Below are positions 1 to 9,743 of a stretch of DNA of 64,000 nucleotides, piece after piece. The translations under genes and the position numbers were made by a program. This DNA comes from Dyella lutea (GTDB taxonomy: Bacteria > Pseudomonadota > Gammaproteobacteria > Xanthomonadales > Rhodanobacteraceae). The stretch's first letter is position 1. Each line of letters starts with the position of its first letter. Where the stretch lies: the NCBI RefSeq assembly GCF_024158035.1, contig NZ_JAMZEK010000002.1, positions 806,001 through 870,000 of the forward strand, read 5' to 3'. Under the pieces are notes generated by a model. The model had not been told where the DNA came from and did no database searches. It was given only the letters and a program-made list of their open reading frames with translations.

Positions 1-1095
<1,095 letters not shown>

Positions 1096-1099
<4 letters not shown>

Positions 1100-1410
1100 G
1101 CACCGGCCTGCTCGTGCAGTACGTGGTGATCGGCGTCATCGTGCTGGTCAGCGTGCTGGTGGTGCTGCGCAAGCTGGCGCCGAAACTCACCGCACGCTGG
1201 CTGGCGGCTGTCGCCCTGCGGCTGGATAGTCCGGATGCGCCGGCCTGGAAGCGTGCACTTGCGCATCGCCTGCAACCGAAGCAGACCACCGGCAATTGCA
1301 GCGACGGCTGCGATACCTGTGGTGCCTGTGGCCCGAAGCCGCCCGCTGCCGCGCATCCGCCGGCGGCGGACGGCTCCAAGCCGCTGCATTTCCGTCCGCG
1401 CGGCAAATAA
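1096..1410 (+). CDS. Small Cys-rich membrane protein coupled to FeoB
   Basis: This 104-residue protein has one N-terminal membrane helix (about residues 5-24), a basic amphipathic stretch and a Cys cluster, NCSDGCDTCGACGP (Cys 68, 72, 75, 78), then a Pro/Ala-rich tail. The GTG start overlaps the feoB stop in the arrangement GTGA, which decides the start. Position and Cys content resemble FeoC-like or FeoB-associated Cys-rich membrane proteins, which are thought to help assemble or regulate the FeoB transporter. The four cysteines could hold Fe(II), Zn or an Fe-S cluster; that is inference. No DNA-binding winged helix of classical FeoC is visible. Confidence 0.8.
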
Positions 1411-1422
1411 GCGCGTTCCGGA

Positions 1423-2829
1423 TCAGGCCAGCGCGCGCTGGCGTCGGGGCAGGCGGCGCCATGCGTCGATCGCCCACGCCAGCAGGGCCGCGCCGGCCAG
1501 GCTGTTGCCCATGATCACCGGTACCTGCACCGCGCTGGCGACGAGGCTGGCGACGGGATAGATCAGGAAGATGCCCAGCCGCAGCCACGGTCGCAGCGAA
1601 GTCGCCACCTGCCGGCCGTGCAGCACGCGGGCCAGGGCCAGCCACAGCGCCGGTACGGTCAGCAGCCATCCTGCCATGGGCGAATCGCTGGCATCGACGA
1701 CGAGCAGTGCACTGCCTGCCAGCACCGGTACCAGGGTCAGGTGAAGCCAGCCGACCATGCCCCGGAGTGGAACGAAGCCGCGTTGCCAAAGGGTGAGCTG
1801 CGACCAGGCGATGACTCCCAGCACGACGGTGCTTATGCTGCCGGCGATCGCCACCATGGCGCCGACAGACGCCCAGTCGAATCGGCCCGCATCGACCATG
1901 TCCATGGCACCCAGACCCACGCCTAGCAGAAGGCCCAGCAAAAGCGCGCCAGCGATTCGCGCGCCAATGATGGCTGCGCCGATGCGGGTGAATGGGCCGC
2001 TACTTGCCGCCTTGAGCCAAAACTCCTGCTGGCGTGGGTTAACTGGTGGCGGCAACGCCACCGGTGGCTGCCCGGCCAGGCGCACTATGGTCTCGTTCGT
2101 AGAGCGCACATGCTGCGGCCAGACCGCCTGCGTGAGAACGGTGCGCCAGCGGAAAGGTTGCTGCAGGCGCTTCAATGCTTGGGTTGCCCGCCTGCGCTGC
2201 TCTATTCCTTTTAGCCCCATGGTTCCAGCCAGTTCGCCATGGCGCCCTGGGGTCAGATGCCAGGAGAGATGCATGCGCTTGCGTTGCTGTTGCAGCATCA
2301 GCTGGTCGCGCACGGCGCCGGCGTGGTCGAGGCGGAAGAACGCCAGCATCTCATCGAAGCAGCCGTCGGGCATCGGCGGAGCGGCCTGAAAGACCACGGC
2401 CAGCCAGCGCTGGCCGACACGCGTCTTCAGGCTCAGCGACCACAGCGCCTCGTGGCTCTCCAGCCACTGCCGCAGCCGGCCGGGCTCGTTGGCATCGGCG
2501 CACGCTACCGCTTCGTGCAGGAAGGCGTCGGCGTCGAATGTGATCGGGGGCGCCACGGCCGCAGATGGTCGCACCGGTGGCTCGATCGACCGGGCGGCGA
2601 CCGGGGCCAGCGGCGGCAGCGGTCGCGGCGCAGTCGGCGCCGGCGTGGCGGGCGCGGCCGGCGCATTGGCGTGGCAGCGCTGCAGCGCTGCCTGATACGC
2701 CTCGTGCAGCCGCTGGAAGCCCTGCGGGTTCTCGTCCGGGCGGTTCTGCTTGAGCTTGATCGCGTAGGCGCGCTTGATCGCGCGCTCGTCGGCGGTGGCC
2801 TCGATGCCCAGCTCGCTGTACGGCCACAT
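1423..2829 (-). CDS. Membrane J-domain protein, partner of HscC
   Basis: A 468-residue protein. Residues 1-50 form a J domain (WPYSELGIEATADERAIKRAY), but the HPD motif that normally stimulates Hsp70 ATPase reads RPD at residues 30-32, as in the DjlB/DjlC-type proteins linked to HscC in E. coli. A Pro/Ala-rich linker and a helical middle region follow. The C-terminal 180 residues contain about five hydrophobic segments, so the protein is probably anchored in the inner membrane. The ATG overlaps the hscC stop by one base (TGATG), so the two are translated together. It probably recruits HscC to the membrane; clients are unknown. Confidence 0.85.
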   Translation of the reverse strand: MWPYSELGIEATADERAIKRAYAIKLKQNRPDENPQGFQRLHEAYQAALQRCHANAPAAPATPAPTAPRPLPPLAPVAARSIEPPVRPSAAVAPPITFDADAFLHEAVACADANEPGRLRQWLESHEALWSLSLKTRVGQRWLAVVFQAAPPMPDGCFDEMLAFFRLDHAGAVRDQLMLQQQRKRMHLSWHLTPGRHGELAGTMGLKGIEQRRRATQALKRLQQPFRWRTVLTQAVWPQHVRSTNETIVRLAGQPPVALPPPVNPRQQEFWLKAASSGPFTRIGAAIIGARIAGALLLGLLLGVGLGAMDMVDAGRFDWASVGAMVAIAGSISTVVLGVIAWSQLTLWQRGFVPLRGMVGWLHLTLVPVLAGSALLVVDASDSPMAGWLLTVPALWLALARVLHGRQVATSLRPWLRLGIFLIYPVASLVASAVQVPVIMGNSLAGAALLAWAIDAWRRLPRRQRALA

Positions 2830-4517
2830 CAGATCGATTCCAGCGTATCCAGCGCGCGGCCCAGCTCGAGCCGGTGTTCGCGGATCACCATCTCGTCCTG
2901 GGTTTCCAGCACGGCGCGGAACTGCGCGATCCACGCCTGCACCTGGTCGCGCATGGCCAGGTGTTCTTCGTAGATGCGCTCGGCGCGGGCGAGCAGGGCG
3001 AGGTTCTCCTGCTTGCTGCGCGGGTGGATCTTGATCTCGGCCAGCGCGGCGAGGCGGGTGCGGATCTGCTCGGCGCTGAGCACGCCGGGGTTCTGTTCCA
3101 GCACCAGCTCGTACTGCTTGCCGGTCGAGGACACGTTCGCCTCCACCTGCAGCACGCCGTTGACGTCGTAGGTGAAGCGCAGGTTCACCGCGTTCTCCTG
3201 CGGCGGGCGGGCCGGGTCGATCTCCACTTCCAGCTCGCCCAGCTTGATGTTGCGTTCCACCATCGGGCTCTCGCCCTGGAACACGTCCAGCCGCAGCTTC
3301 GACTGCCCCGGATTGACCGGGAAGAAGCTCTGCTCGCGGCTCACCGGCACCACACTGTTGCGATGGATGATCGGCTCGAAGAAGCCGCCCTGCATCCGGC
3401 CCTGGCCATCGCGGCGCACCACCTGGGTGCCCAGCGAGTAGGGGCACACGTCGGTCAGCACCACCTCGTCCAGGCGCTGGTCGCGCGACTTCAGGCCCGA
3501 GGCGACGCAGGCGCCCAGCGCGATGGCCTGGTCCGGGTTGACGTGGCGCAGCGGCAGCCGGCCGAACATGCGGGTGACCAGCCGCGGCACCAGCGGCATG
3601 CGGCTGGCGCCGCCGACCAGCACGATCTCGTCGAGCTGTTCCGCCTGCAGCCGTGCGTCACGCATGGCGCGTTCCAGCGGCGCGCGCATGCGCTGCAGCA
3701 GCGGGTCGGCAAGCTGGGCGAAGCGCGCCTCGTCGATCGACCACTCGTGCGTTTCGCCGCGCACGGCGAGCTGCACCGTCGCCGAGGCCTGGCCGGTGAG
3801 CGCGCGCTTGGCGGTCTCCAGCCGCTGGCGCAGCACGCCACTGGTGGCCGCGTCGAGAGCCGAACGCTGCAGCCCCAGGTCGGCCAGGCAGGTTTTTTCA
3901 AGCACGTCGAGGAAATCCTCGCCGCCGAGGAAGTTGTCGCCGGCGCTGGCATGCACTTCCACCACGCCTTCGAACATCTCCAGCACCGACACGTCGAAGG
4001 TGCCGCCGCCCAGGTCGAACACCAGGAAGCGCGAGCCGTCGCGACGTTCCTGCAGGCCGTAGGCCAGTGCCGCCGCGGTGGGTTCGTTGATCAGCCGCTC
4101 GACCTTGATCCCGGCCAGCGTGCCGGCGGCCTGGGTGGCCTTGCGCTGTGCGTCGGAGAAATACGCCGGAACGCTGATCACCGCCTCGGTCACCGTCTCG
4201 CCGGTGGCCGCCTCGGCATCGGCGATCAACGCACGCAGCACCAGCGCGGAGAGCTCTTCCGGGCGGAAGCTGCGATGGCCCAGCCGGGTCTCGCGGTCGC
4301 TGCCCATCCAGCGCTTGAAGCTGGCCACGCTGCTGCCCGGGTGACTGATCAGCCGGTCGCGAGCGGCCTGTCCGACCAGCGCGTGGCCGTCGGCGTCCAG
4401 GCTCACCACCGAGGGCGTGAGCAACTGGCCGAGCGCGTTGGGGAAGAGGGTGGGGCCGTTGTCGCCGTAGCGGCCAATCAGCGAGTGGGTGGTGCCGAGA
4501 TCGATGCCAACAAGCAT
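2829..4517 (-). CDS. hscC: Hsp70-family chaperone HscC
   Basis: A 562-residue Hsp70 homologue, shorter than DnaK (about 640), as expected for HscC. The ATPase domain shows phosphate-1 GIDLGTTHS at the N terminus, FDLGGGTFDVSVLE near residue 170 and the adenosine motif VLVGGASRMP near residue 310. The substrate-binding beta-domain follows from about 360, with a shortened helical lid. It starts with MLVGIDLGTT, so the ATG at 4517 is clear. It is followed directly by a dedicated J-protein gene, the usual HscC arrangement. HscC is a specialised, non-essential chaperone. Confidence 0.93.
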   Translation of the reverse strand: MLVGIDLGTTHSLIGRYGDNGPTLFPNALGQLLTPSVVSLDADGHALVGQAARDRLISHPGSSVASFKRWMGSDRETRLGHRSFRPEELSALVLRALIADAEAATGETVTEAVISVPAYFSDAQRKATQAAGTLAGIKVERLINEPTAAALAYGLQERRDGSRFLVFDLGGGTFDVSVLEMFEGVVEVHASAGDNFLGGEDFLDVLEKTCLADLGLQRSALDAATSGVLRQRLETAKRALTGQASATVQLAVRGETHEWSIDEARFAQLADPLLQRMRAPLERAMRDARLQAEQLDEIVLVGGASRMPLVPRLVTRMFGRLPLRHVNPDQAIALGACVASGLKSRDQRLDEVVLTDVCPYSLGTQVVRRDGQGRMQGGFFEPIIHRNSVVPVSREQSFFPVNPGQSKLRLDVFQGESPMVERNIKLGELEVEIDPARPPQENAVNLRFTYDVNGVLQVEANVSSTGKQYELVLEQNPGVLSAEQIRTRLAALAEIKIHPRSKQENLALLARAERIYEEHLAMRDQVQAWIAQFRAVLETQDEMVIREHRLELGRALDTLESI

Positions 4518-4870
4518 TCCGTGACGGTCCCCCTAACGACCGTGTCCAAGGCGGGCGGTCAGCCGCCCGGTGATTCCATGCGGAAGGCGCCGGAGCGCCG
4601 CGGTTCGACTGGGACCCTGGACATGGCGACGAGGGCCGCGTCCTGTCCCCGGCGCTATGGCCGATCGAAGCCTTCATGGTCCCACAGTCCTGCGCTGATG
4701 GTGTAGAGCCGACCGTACGAGCTGCGGCGCTGCCACGGGCGCGTTTCCCCGTTGCCTGGTGCCGGCCGGTTGGCCAGCGAAGCCATTCCGGCATCGGCAC
4801 GCCTCATTTGCTGTTGCTAATGAGAACAATTATCATATAAACGTCAAGCCACTGATCTGGATGCCTTGCC
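4518..4870. other. Intergenic region between hscC and the iron operon
   Basis: A 353-bp stretch between divergent genes. I see no credible coding frame. The right end (4814-4841) holds a Fur-box promoter for the rightward iron operon. The hscC promoter presumably lies near 4520-4600 but no clear hexamers could be picked out. Confidence 0.6.
4814..4841 (+). promoter_or_regulatory. Promoter with embedded Fur box
   Basis: GCTAATGAGAACAATTATC at 4816-4834 matches the 19-bp Fur consensus GATAATGATAATCATTATC at 15 positions. It fills the spacer of a plausible sigma-70 promoter, TTGCTA (4814-4819), 16 bp, TATAAA (4836-4841). Bound Fe-Fur would therefore block RNA polymerase, and the cupredoxin/FTR1 operon should be induced by iron starvation. 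The AT-rich block stands out from the GC-rich surroundings. Confidence 0.8.
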
Positions 4871-5197
4871 GTGAATCGCCTCGCCCTCGCCTCCGTCCTG
4901 CTGCTCTGGAGCTTCGCCGCCCGGGCCACGGACGTGCCCGAATTCCATCTCGCCATCCAGGACCACGCCTACCAGCCGGCGGAACTGAAGGTGCCGGCCG
5001 GGACCAAGGTGAAGCTGGTGATCGAGAACCGCGACGCCTCGCCGGAAGAGTTCGAGAGCACCGAGTTCAACCGCGAGAAGATCGTGCTGCCGAACAGCAC
5101 GATCACCGTCTACGTCGGGCCGCTGAAGCCCGGCAGCTACCGGTTCTTCGGCGACTTCCACCAGGACACGGCCCAGGGCCGGCTGATCGTGGAGTGA
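4871..5197 (+). CDS. Periplasmic cupredoxin-like iron uptake protein
   Basis: A 108-residue protein with a signal peptide (about residues 1-19, ending RAT) and a single cupredoxin-fold domain like the N-terminal domain of EfeO. It shows FHLAIQDHAYQPAELKVPAG early and ends RLIVE. There is no cysteine, as in EfeO-type cupredoxins. Together with the FTR1 permease 4 bp downstream and the Fur box upstream, the likely role is binding or oxidising Fe(II) in the periplasm before transport. The GTG start at 4871 follows directly in frame and gives a complete signal peptide. Confidence 0.85.
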   Translation: MNRLALASVLLLWSFAARATDVPEFHLAIQDHAYQPAELKVPAGTKVKLVIENRDASPEEFESTEFNREKIVLPNSTITVYVGPLKPGSYRFFGDFHQDTAQGRLIVE

Positions 5198-5201
5198 TGC
5201 C

Positions 5202-6047
5202 GTGCCCGGTGTAGCGCTGCTGGTGTTTCGCGAAGTGCTGGAGGCGGCCCTGATCGTCTCCATCGTCTGTGCCGCCACACGCGGCGTGCGGCTGCGCGGC
5301 CTGTTCGTGCTCGGCGGCATCGGACTGGGCCTGACCGGCGCGCTGCTGGTGGCGCTGGGCGCCGGCTTCATCGCCGGGCTCGCCAGCGGGGCGGGCCAGG
5401 AGCTGCTCAATGCCGGCGTGCTGCTGGCCGCGGTGGCGATGATCGGCTGGCACGTGGTCTGGATGTCGCGCCACGCGCGCGAACTGGCCCAGCACATGAG
5501 CGCGGTGGGGCAGGCGGTGAAGGCCGGTTCCAGCTCGCTGACCCTGCTGCTGGTGGTGATCGCGCTGGCGGTGCTGCGCGAAGGCTCCGAGGTGGTGCTG
5601 TTCCTGTACTCGATGGCGATGGGCGGCATCGGCGCCGCTGGCCTGATCGGCGGCATCGCACTGGGCGTGAGCGGCGGCGTGGCGCTGGGCTTCGCGCTGT
5701 ACTTCGGCCTGCTGCGCATTCCGCTCAGGCACTTCTTCGGCGCCACCAACGTGATGCTGGTGCTGCTGGCCGCGGGTTTGGCCTCCACCGCCGCGCGCTT
5801 CCTGCTGCAGGCCAACCGGCTGCCGGCGCTGGGCGAGCAGCTGTGGGACACCTCGTGGCTGCTCTCCAACGGTTCGCTGGCGGGCAAGACGTTGGGCATC
5901 CTGGTCGGCTACGACGCCTCGCCGGCCGGTATCCAGCTGGTGTTCTACGCGGTGACGCTGTTGCTGCTGGTCGGCGGCATGCGGCTGGCGGCGCGGCCGG
6001 CTGCCGCGCGCCGCGAAGCTCCGGCCGCCGCCATCCCGCAATCCTGA
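5202..6047 (+). CDS. FTR1/EfeU-family iron permease
   Basis: A 281-residue membrane protein with about seven helices. It has both REXXE iron-binding motifs of the family: REVLE at residues 10-14 in the first helix and REGSE at 126-130. Family members import ferric iron after oxidation of Fe(II) on the periplasmic side. It lies 4 bp after the cupredoxin gene and under the same Fur-box promoter, so the two should form one uptake system. A separate EfeB peroxidase or full EfeO is not present in the window. Confidence 0.92.
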   Translation: MPGVALLVFREVLEAALIVSIVCAATRGVRLRGLFVLGGIGLGLTGALLVALGAGFIAGLASGAGQELLNAGVLLAAVAMIGWHVVWMSRHARELAQHMSAVGQAVKAGSSSLTLLLVVIALAVLREGSEVVLFLYSMAMGGIGAAGLIGGIALGVSGGVALGFALYFGLLRIPLRHFFGATNVMLVLLAAGLASTAARFLLQANRLPALGEQLWDTSWLLSNGSLAGKTLGILVGYDASPAGIQLVFYAVTLLLLVGGMRLAARPAAARREAPAAAIPQS

Positions 6048-6135
6048 TCGCAGGCACTCCCTGGTCGCGGGGCACCCGTTGCCCGTGCGACGGCTTCCTG
6101 CGGCCCGCAGACAACGACCTCGAGGAAATCCGAGC

Positions 6136-6876
6136 ATGCGTTCCATCTCCCGAACCACCGCCGGCATCCTGGCGACGCTGTTCGCCGCAGCCGCCTTCGG
6201 CGTTGCCGGCAGCGCGAGCGCCGACGACTTCATCGTTTACTCGCCGCACGTCATCGCCGGCCAGAGCGAGGTCGAGCTGCGCGGCTACGGCATCACCGAC
6301 GGTCGCAGCGACTACAACGGCGAGCGCGCCGCCGAGCTGTCGGTGGCGCATGCCTTCACCAGCTGGTGGAAGCCGGAGCTGTACCTAGCCGAGTACGAGA
6401 AGGAGCCGGGCGCCGGCGGCAAGCTGGTCGGCTACGAGTTCGAGAACACCTTCCAGTTCACCGAACCGGGCCAGTACTGGGCCGACCTTGGCCTGCTCGC
6501 GTCCTATGGCCATCCGAAGGGCGGCGGTCCGGGTGAACTCGAGGTCGGACCGCTGATCGAGAAGACCGTCGGCCGCTTCGACCACCGCGTCAACCTGATC
6601 TGGGAGCGGCACATCGGCGCGGGTGCGGAGTCAAAGACCGAATTCCGCTACAGCTACGCCGGCACCTACGCGGTGTCGAAGGCTTTCCGCCCGGGCATCG
6701 AGGCCTACGGCCGGCCCGACGACCACGCCTACCAGGCCGGTCCGGTGGTCGCCGGCGAGTGGCATGTCCCGCACACCATGGGCAATGTCGAGTACCGCGT
6801 CGGCGTGCTGCTAGGCATCAACGCCGCCGCGCCGCACCACACCTGGGTGGCACAGCTGGAATACGAGTTCTTCTGA
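6136..6876 (+). CDS. Putative outer-membrane protein of the iron operon
   Basis: A 246-residue protein with a signal peptide (cleavage probably after SASA, near residue 29). The mature part is rich in alternating aromatic and polar strands and ends in the aromatic LEYEFF, typical of outer-membrane beta-barrels. No named family is recognised with confidence. It follows the FTR1 gene by 88 bp in the same direction and is likely co-transcribed, so a role in metal passage across the outer membrane is possible. The start at 6136 is chosen for the AGGAAA-type ribosome site just upstream and the complete signal peptide. Confidence 0.75.
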   Translation: MRSISRTTAGILATLFAAAAFGVAGSASADDFIVYSPHVIAGQSEVELRGYGITDGRSDYNGERAAELSVAHAFTSWWKPELYLAEYEKEPGAGGKLVGYEFENTFQFTEPGQYWADLGLLASYGHPKGGGPGELEVGPLIEKTVGRFDHRVNLIWERHIGAGAESKTEFRYSYAGTYAVSKAFRPGIEAYGRPDDHAYQAGPVVAGEWHVPHTMGNVEYRVGVLLGINAAAPHHTWVAQLEYEFF

Positions 6877-6921
6877 GTCGACGGCGCGCGATCCGCGCCG
6901 CCGCTCTTCATGATGCGACGC

Positions 6922-6941
6922 GGCGGGCGAGTTCGCCCGCC
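6922..6941. terminator. Hairpin between convergent genes
   Basis: GGCGGGCGAGTTCGCCCGCC forms a perfect 8-bp GC stem with a 4-base loop between the convergent iron operon and liuB. There is no T-run, so it may be a bidirectional intrinsic terminator of the GC-hairpin kind or an mRNA-stabilising hairpin. Confidence 0.5.
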
Positions 6942-6947
6942 GGGCCG

Positions 6948-8555
6948 TCACATGCGGAACACGCCATAGCGCTGCGGTTCGATCGGTGCGTTCATCGAGG
7001 CGGAGATCGCCAGGCCGAGCACGCGGCGGGTGTCGGCGGGGTCGATGATGCCGTCGTCCCACAACCGCGCGCTGGCGTAGTAGGGATGGCCCTGGCGCTC
7101 GTACTGCTCGCGGATCGGCGCCTTGAAGCTTTCTTCCTCGTCCGCGCTCCAGCTCTTGCCGGCGGCTTCGATGCCATCGCGCTTCACCGTCGCCAGCACG
7201 CTGGCCGCCTGCTCGCCGCCCATCACGCTGATGCGCGCGTTCGGCCACATCCACAGGAAGCGGGCGCCGTAGGCGCGGCCGCACATCGCGTAGTTGCCGG
7301 CGCCGAAGCTGCCGCCGATCACCACGGTGAACTTCGGCACATGCGAGCAGGCGACGGCGGTGACCATCTTGGCGCCGTCCTTGGCGATGCCGGCCTGTTC
7401 GTACTTCTTGCCGACCATGAAGCCGGTGATGTTCTGCAGGAACACCAGCGGCACGTTGCGCTGGTTGCACAGCTCGATGAAGTGCGCGCCCTTGAGCGCG
7501 CTCTCGGCGAACAGGATGCCGTTGTTGGCGACGATGCCCACCGGGTAGCCATGGATGTGCGCAAAGCCGCACACCAGCGTCTTGCCGTAGCGCGCCTTGA
7601 ACTCGTGGAACTCCGAGCCGTCGACGATGCGCGCGATCACCTCGCGGATGTCGAACGGGCGGCGGGTGTCCTGCGGGATCACGCCGTACAGCTCGTCGGC
7701 GGGGTACTTCGGCTCGATCGGTGTTCGCAGCGCCAGCGGCATGTCCTTGGTGCGGTTGAGGTGGCCGACGATGTCGCGGGCGATCGCCAGCGCGTGCGCG
7801 TCGTTCTCGGCGTAATGGTCGGCCACGCCGGAGATGGACGTATGGACGTCCGCGCCGCCCAGCGTCTCGGCGTCCACCACCTCGCCGGTGGCGGCCTTCA
7901 CCAGTGGCGGACCGCCGAGGAAGATCGTGCCCTGCTCGCGCACGATGATCGTCTCGTCGCTCATTGCCGGCACGTAGGCGCCGCCGGCGGTGCAGCTGCC
8001 CATCACCACGGCGATCTGCGGGATGTTGAGCGAGGACATCCGCGCCTGGTTGTAGAAGATCCGGCCGAAGTGCTCCTTGTCCGGAAACACCTCGTCCTGC
8101 AGCGGCAGGAACGCGCCGCCGGAATCGACCAGGTAGACGCAGGGCAGGCGGTTTTCCAGCGCCACTTCCTGCGCGCGCAGGTGCTTCTTCACGGTCATCG
8201 GGAAGTAGGTGCCGCCCTTCACCGTGGCGTCGTTGGCCACCACCACCACCTCGATGCCGTTGACCCGGCCGATGCCGGTGATCAGGCCCGCCGCGGGCGC
8301 GGCGTCGTCGTACATGCCGTGGGCGGCCAGCGCGGACAGCTCCAGGAACGGCGAGCCCGGATCGAGCAGGGCGCGGATGCGCTCGCGCGGCAACAGCTTG
8401 CCGCGTGCCGTGTGCTTGTCGCGCGCCTTTTCGCCGCCGCCCTCCGCCGCCTGCGCCAGTTCCCGGTGCAGGTCGTCCACCGCCGTGCGCAGCTGCGCCG
8501 CGTTGGCCTGGAACTCGGGCGACCGGGGGTCGATCTGCGAGGCGATCACGCTCAT
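6948..8555 (-). CDS. liuB: Methylcrotonyl-CoA carboxylase carboxyltransferase subunit
   Basis: A 535-residue carboxyltransferase beta subunit, the usual length for 3-methylcrotonyl-CoA carboxylase. It transfers CO2 from carboxybiotin to 3-methylcrotonyl-CoA in leucine and isovalerate breakdown. The N-terminal crotonase-like half shows [16 protein letters not shown] (about 186-201); the C-terminal half shows [20 protein letters not shown] and [10 protein letters not shown]. The start at [15 protein letters not shown] is the family's normal N terminus; the open frame continues further upstream but without similarity. The biotin-carrying alpha subunit and the other liu genes are not adjacent. 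Isovaleryl-CoA dehydrogenase lies about 38 kb away at 46728-47885. Confidence 0.93.
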   Translation of the reverse strand: MSVIASQIDPRSPEFQANAAQLRTAVDDLHRELAQAAEGGGEKARDKHTARGKLLPRERIRALLDPGSPFLELSALAAHGMYDDAAPAAGLITGIGRVNGIEVVVVANDATVKGGTYFPMTVKKHLRAQEVALENRLPCVYLVDSGGAFLPLQDEVFPDKEHFGRIFYNQARMSSLNIPQIAVVMGSCTAGGAYVPAMSDETIIVREQGTIFLGGPPLVKAATGEVVDAETLGGADVHTSISGVADHYAENDAHALAIARDIVGHLNRTKDMPLALRTPIEPKYPADELYGVIPQDTRRPFDIREVIARIVDGSEFHEFKARYGKTLVCGFAHIHGYPVGIVANNGILFAESALKGAHFIELCNQRNVPLVFLQNITGFMVGKKYEQAGIAKDGAKMVTAVACSHVPKFTVVIGGSFGAGNYAMCGRAYGARFLWMWPNARISVMGGEQAASVLATVKRDGIEAAGKSWSADEEESFKAPIREQYERQGHPYYASARLWDDGIIDPADTRRVLGLAISASMNAPIEPQRYGVFRM

Positions 8556-8665
8556 GGGCAAGTCTGCCGTGCAAAGGGAAATCGCAATGATAGCGTCGCC
8601 TCGCGCATGGCCCATTACGCACTGCCGCAAACGGCGGCCTCGGGTGGTCGGGGCACCGCGCGGCC

Positions 8666-9463
8666 TCAGGCCGGGGAGGTATCGGTGGCGGCGAGCCACG
8701 ACCGCACGGCGTCGTGGAACCCGCGCCTGCAGTCGATCATCACCCAGTGTCCACCGGGCAGGCCGAGTGCGCGACTGCCGGGCAAGGCGGCGATCGCTTC
8801 GATCCAGCGGGTCGAGTGCAGCATGAAGGGCTTGTGTCCGCCGTAGACGTAAAGCATGGGGCAGTGCGGCCTGAAAACGCGTCGATCGTGCGAGCCGCCG
8901 GCGACGCCCAGCCACGACACGGCATACGGGTAGCCCATCTGCGCCGTCACCGTGCGGGAATCGCCCGGACAGTGCAGCACGCGGGCCATGCCGCGGGCCA
9001 TCGCATCGCCGATCCGCCCGCCGATGCGCCAAGCCAGGGCGAGCCACACCTGATAGGCGACCACCGCAGCGATGCCGGGCAGTCCCAGTTCCCGCCGATG
9101 GTCGACGGAGCCGGCGTCGCCGATGTCGACGCCGATCACCCGCGCCACCAGGTGGGGATAGCGCATCGCGAACTTGTAGCCGAAGTAGCAGCCCCAGTCG
9201 TGCAGCAGCAGGCATACGCGCTCGCCGGGGCAGGTTTCGACCACCATGCGATGGATCGACTCGATGACCTCGTCGATCGCATAGGCGCGGCGGGATTGGG
9301 CCGGGCCGAAGCCGGGCAGGTCGAAGCGCACGCAGCGGTAGCGGTCACCCAGGGCCTCGATCGAGGCGTCCCACAGGCGATGCGTATCCGGCCAGCCGTG
9401 GATCATCACGACCGAGGTGGGGCCCTCTCCTTCGACATGCACCTCGATATCGCCCACCTTCAT
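8666..9463 (-). CDS. Alpha/beta hydrolase, epoxide hydrolase/dehalogenase type
   Basis: A 265-residue cytoplasmic alpha/beta hydrolase. The oxyanion motif HGWP lies at 22-25, the nucleophile elbow HDWG has Asp89 in place of the usual Ser, and the C-terminal GGHW gives the catalytic His. An Asp nucleophile is characteristic of epoxide hydrolases and haloalkane dehalogenases. The start at 9463 (MKVGDIEV) is preferred over an ATG 27 bases upstream because AGGGAG sits 8 bases before it. The substrate cannot be read from sequence. It follows liuB in orientation but a 100-bp gap separates them. Confidence 0.82.
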   Translation of the reverse strand: MKVGDIEVHVEGEGPTSVVMIHGWPDTHRLWDASIEALGDRYRCVRFDLPGFGPAQSRRAYAIDEVIESIHRMVVETCPGERVCLLLHDWGCYFGYKFAMRYPHLVARVIGVDIGDAGSVDHRRELGLPGIAAVVAYQVWLALAWRIGGRIGDAMARGMARVLHCPGDSRTVTAQMGYPYAVSWLGVAGGSHDRRVFRPHCPMLYVYGGHKPFMLHSTRWIEAIAALPGSRALGLPGGHWVMIDCRRGFHDAVRSWLAATDTSPA

Positions 9464-9743
9464 GCCACGTACTCCCTCTGGTCGATCCATCAGCCGCGAG
9501 GGTAACCGTCTCTCCTTGCGCGGGTGGCACGTCGCCTTGTCCGTTGCGATGCCGGCGCAACCATTCGACCCGACCGGCTATCGGTAGTCCGGATGCCGCA
9601 GTGCCTTGGCGATCGCGCGGTCGATCAACGGGACTGCTGTCGCGGGCCCGCTGCCTCGTGGGTGGCTGTCGGTGTGGCACCGGGGTGCGGCCGCAGCCCG
9701 CTGAGTGGAGCGCGCGAGGTCGAGGCAACGGCGTGGTGAGTGC
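9464..9743. other. Intergenic stretch, nothing recognised
   Basis: About 280 bp between the hydrolase start and the end of the TPR-oxygenase gene. No convincing coding frame, hairpin or operator was found; the hydrolase promoter should lie here. Confidence 0.4.

Noticed and set aside
1423-3447. A long N-terminal extension of the J-domain protein.
   Set aside because: The extension lies inside hscC in another frame; the J domain itself begins at the ATG at 2829.
6759-8846. A rightward frame of about 695 codons opposite the methylcrotonyl-CoA carboxylase subunit.
   Set aside because: It is the antisense of a clear carboxyltransferase and has no recognisable domain or ribosome site.
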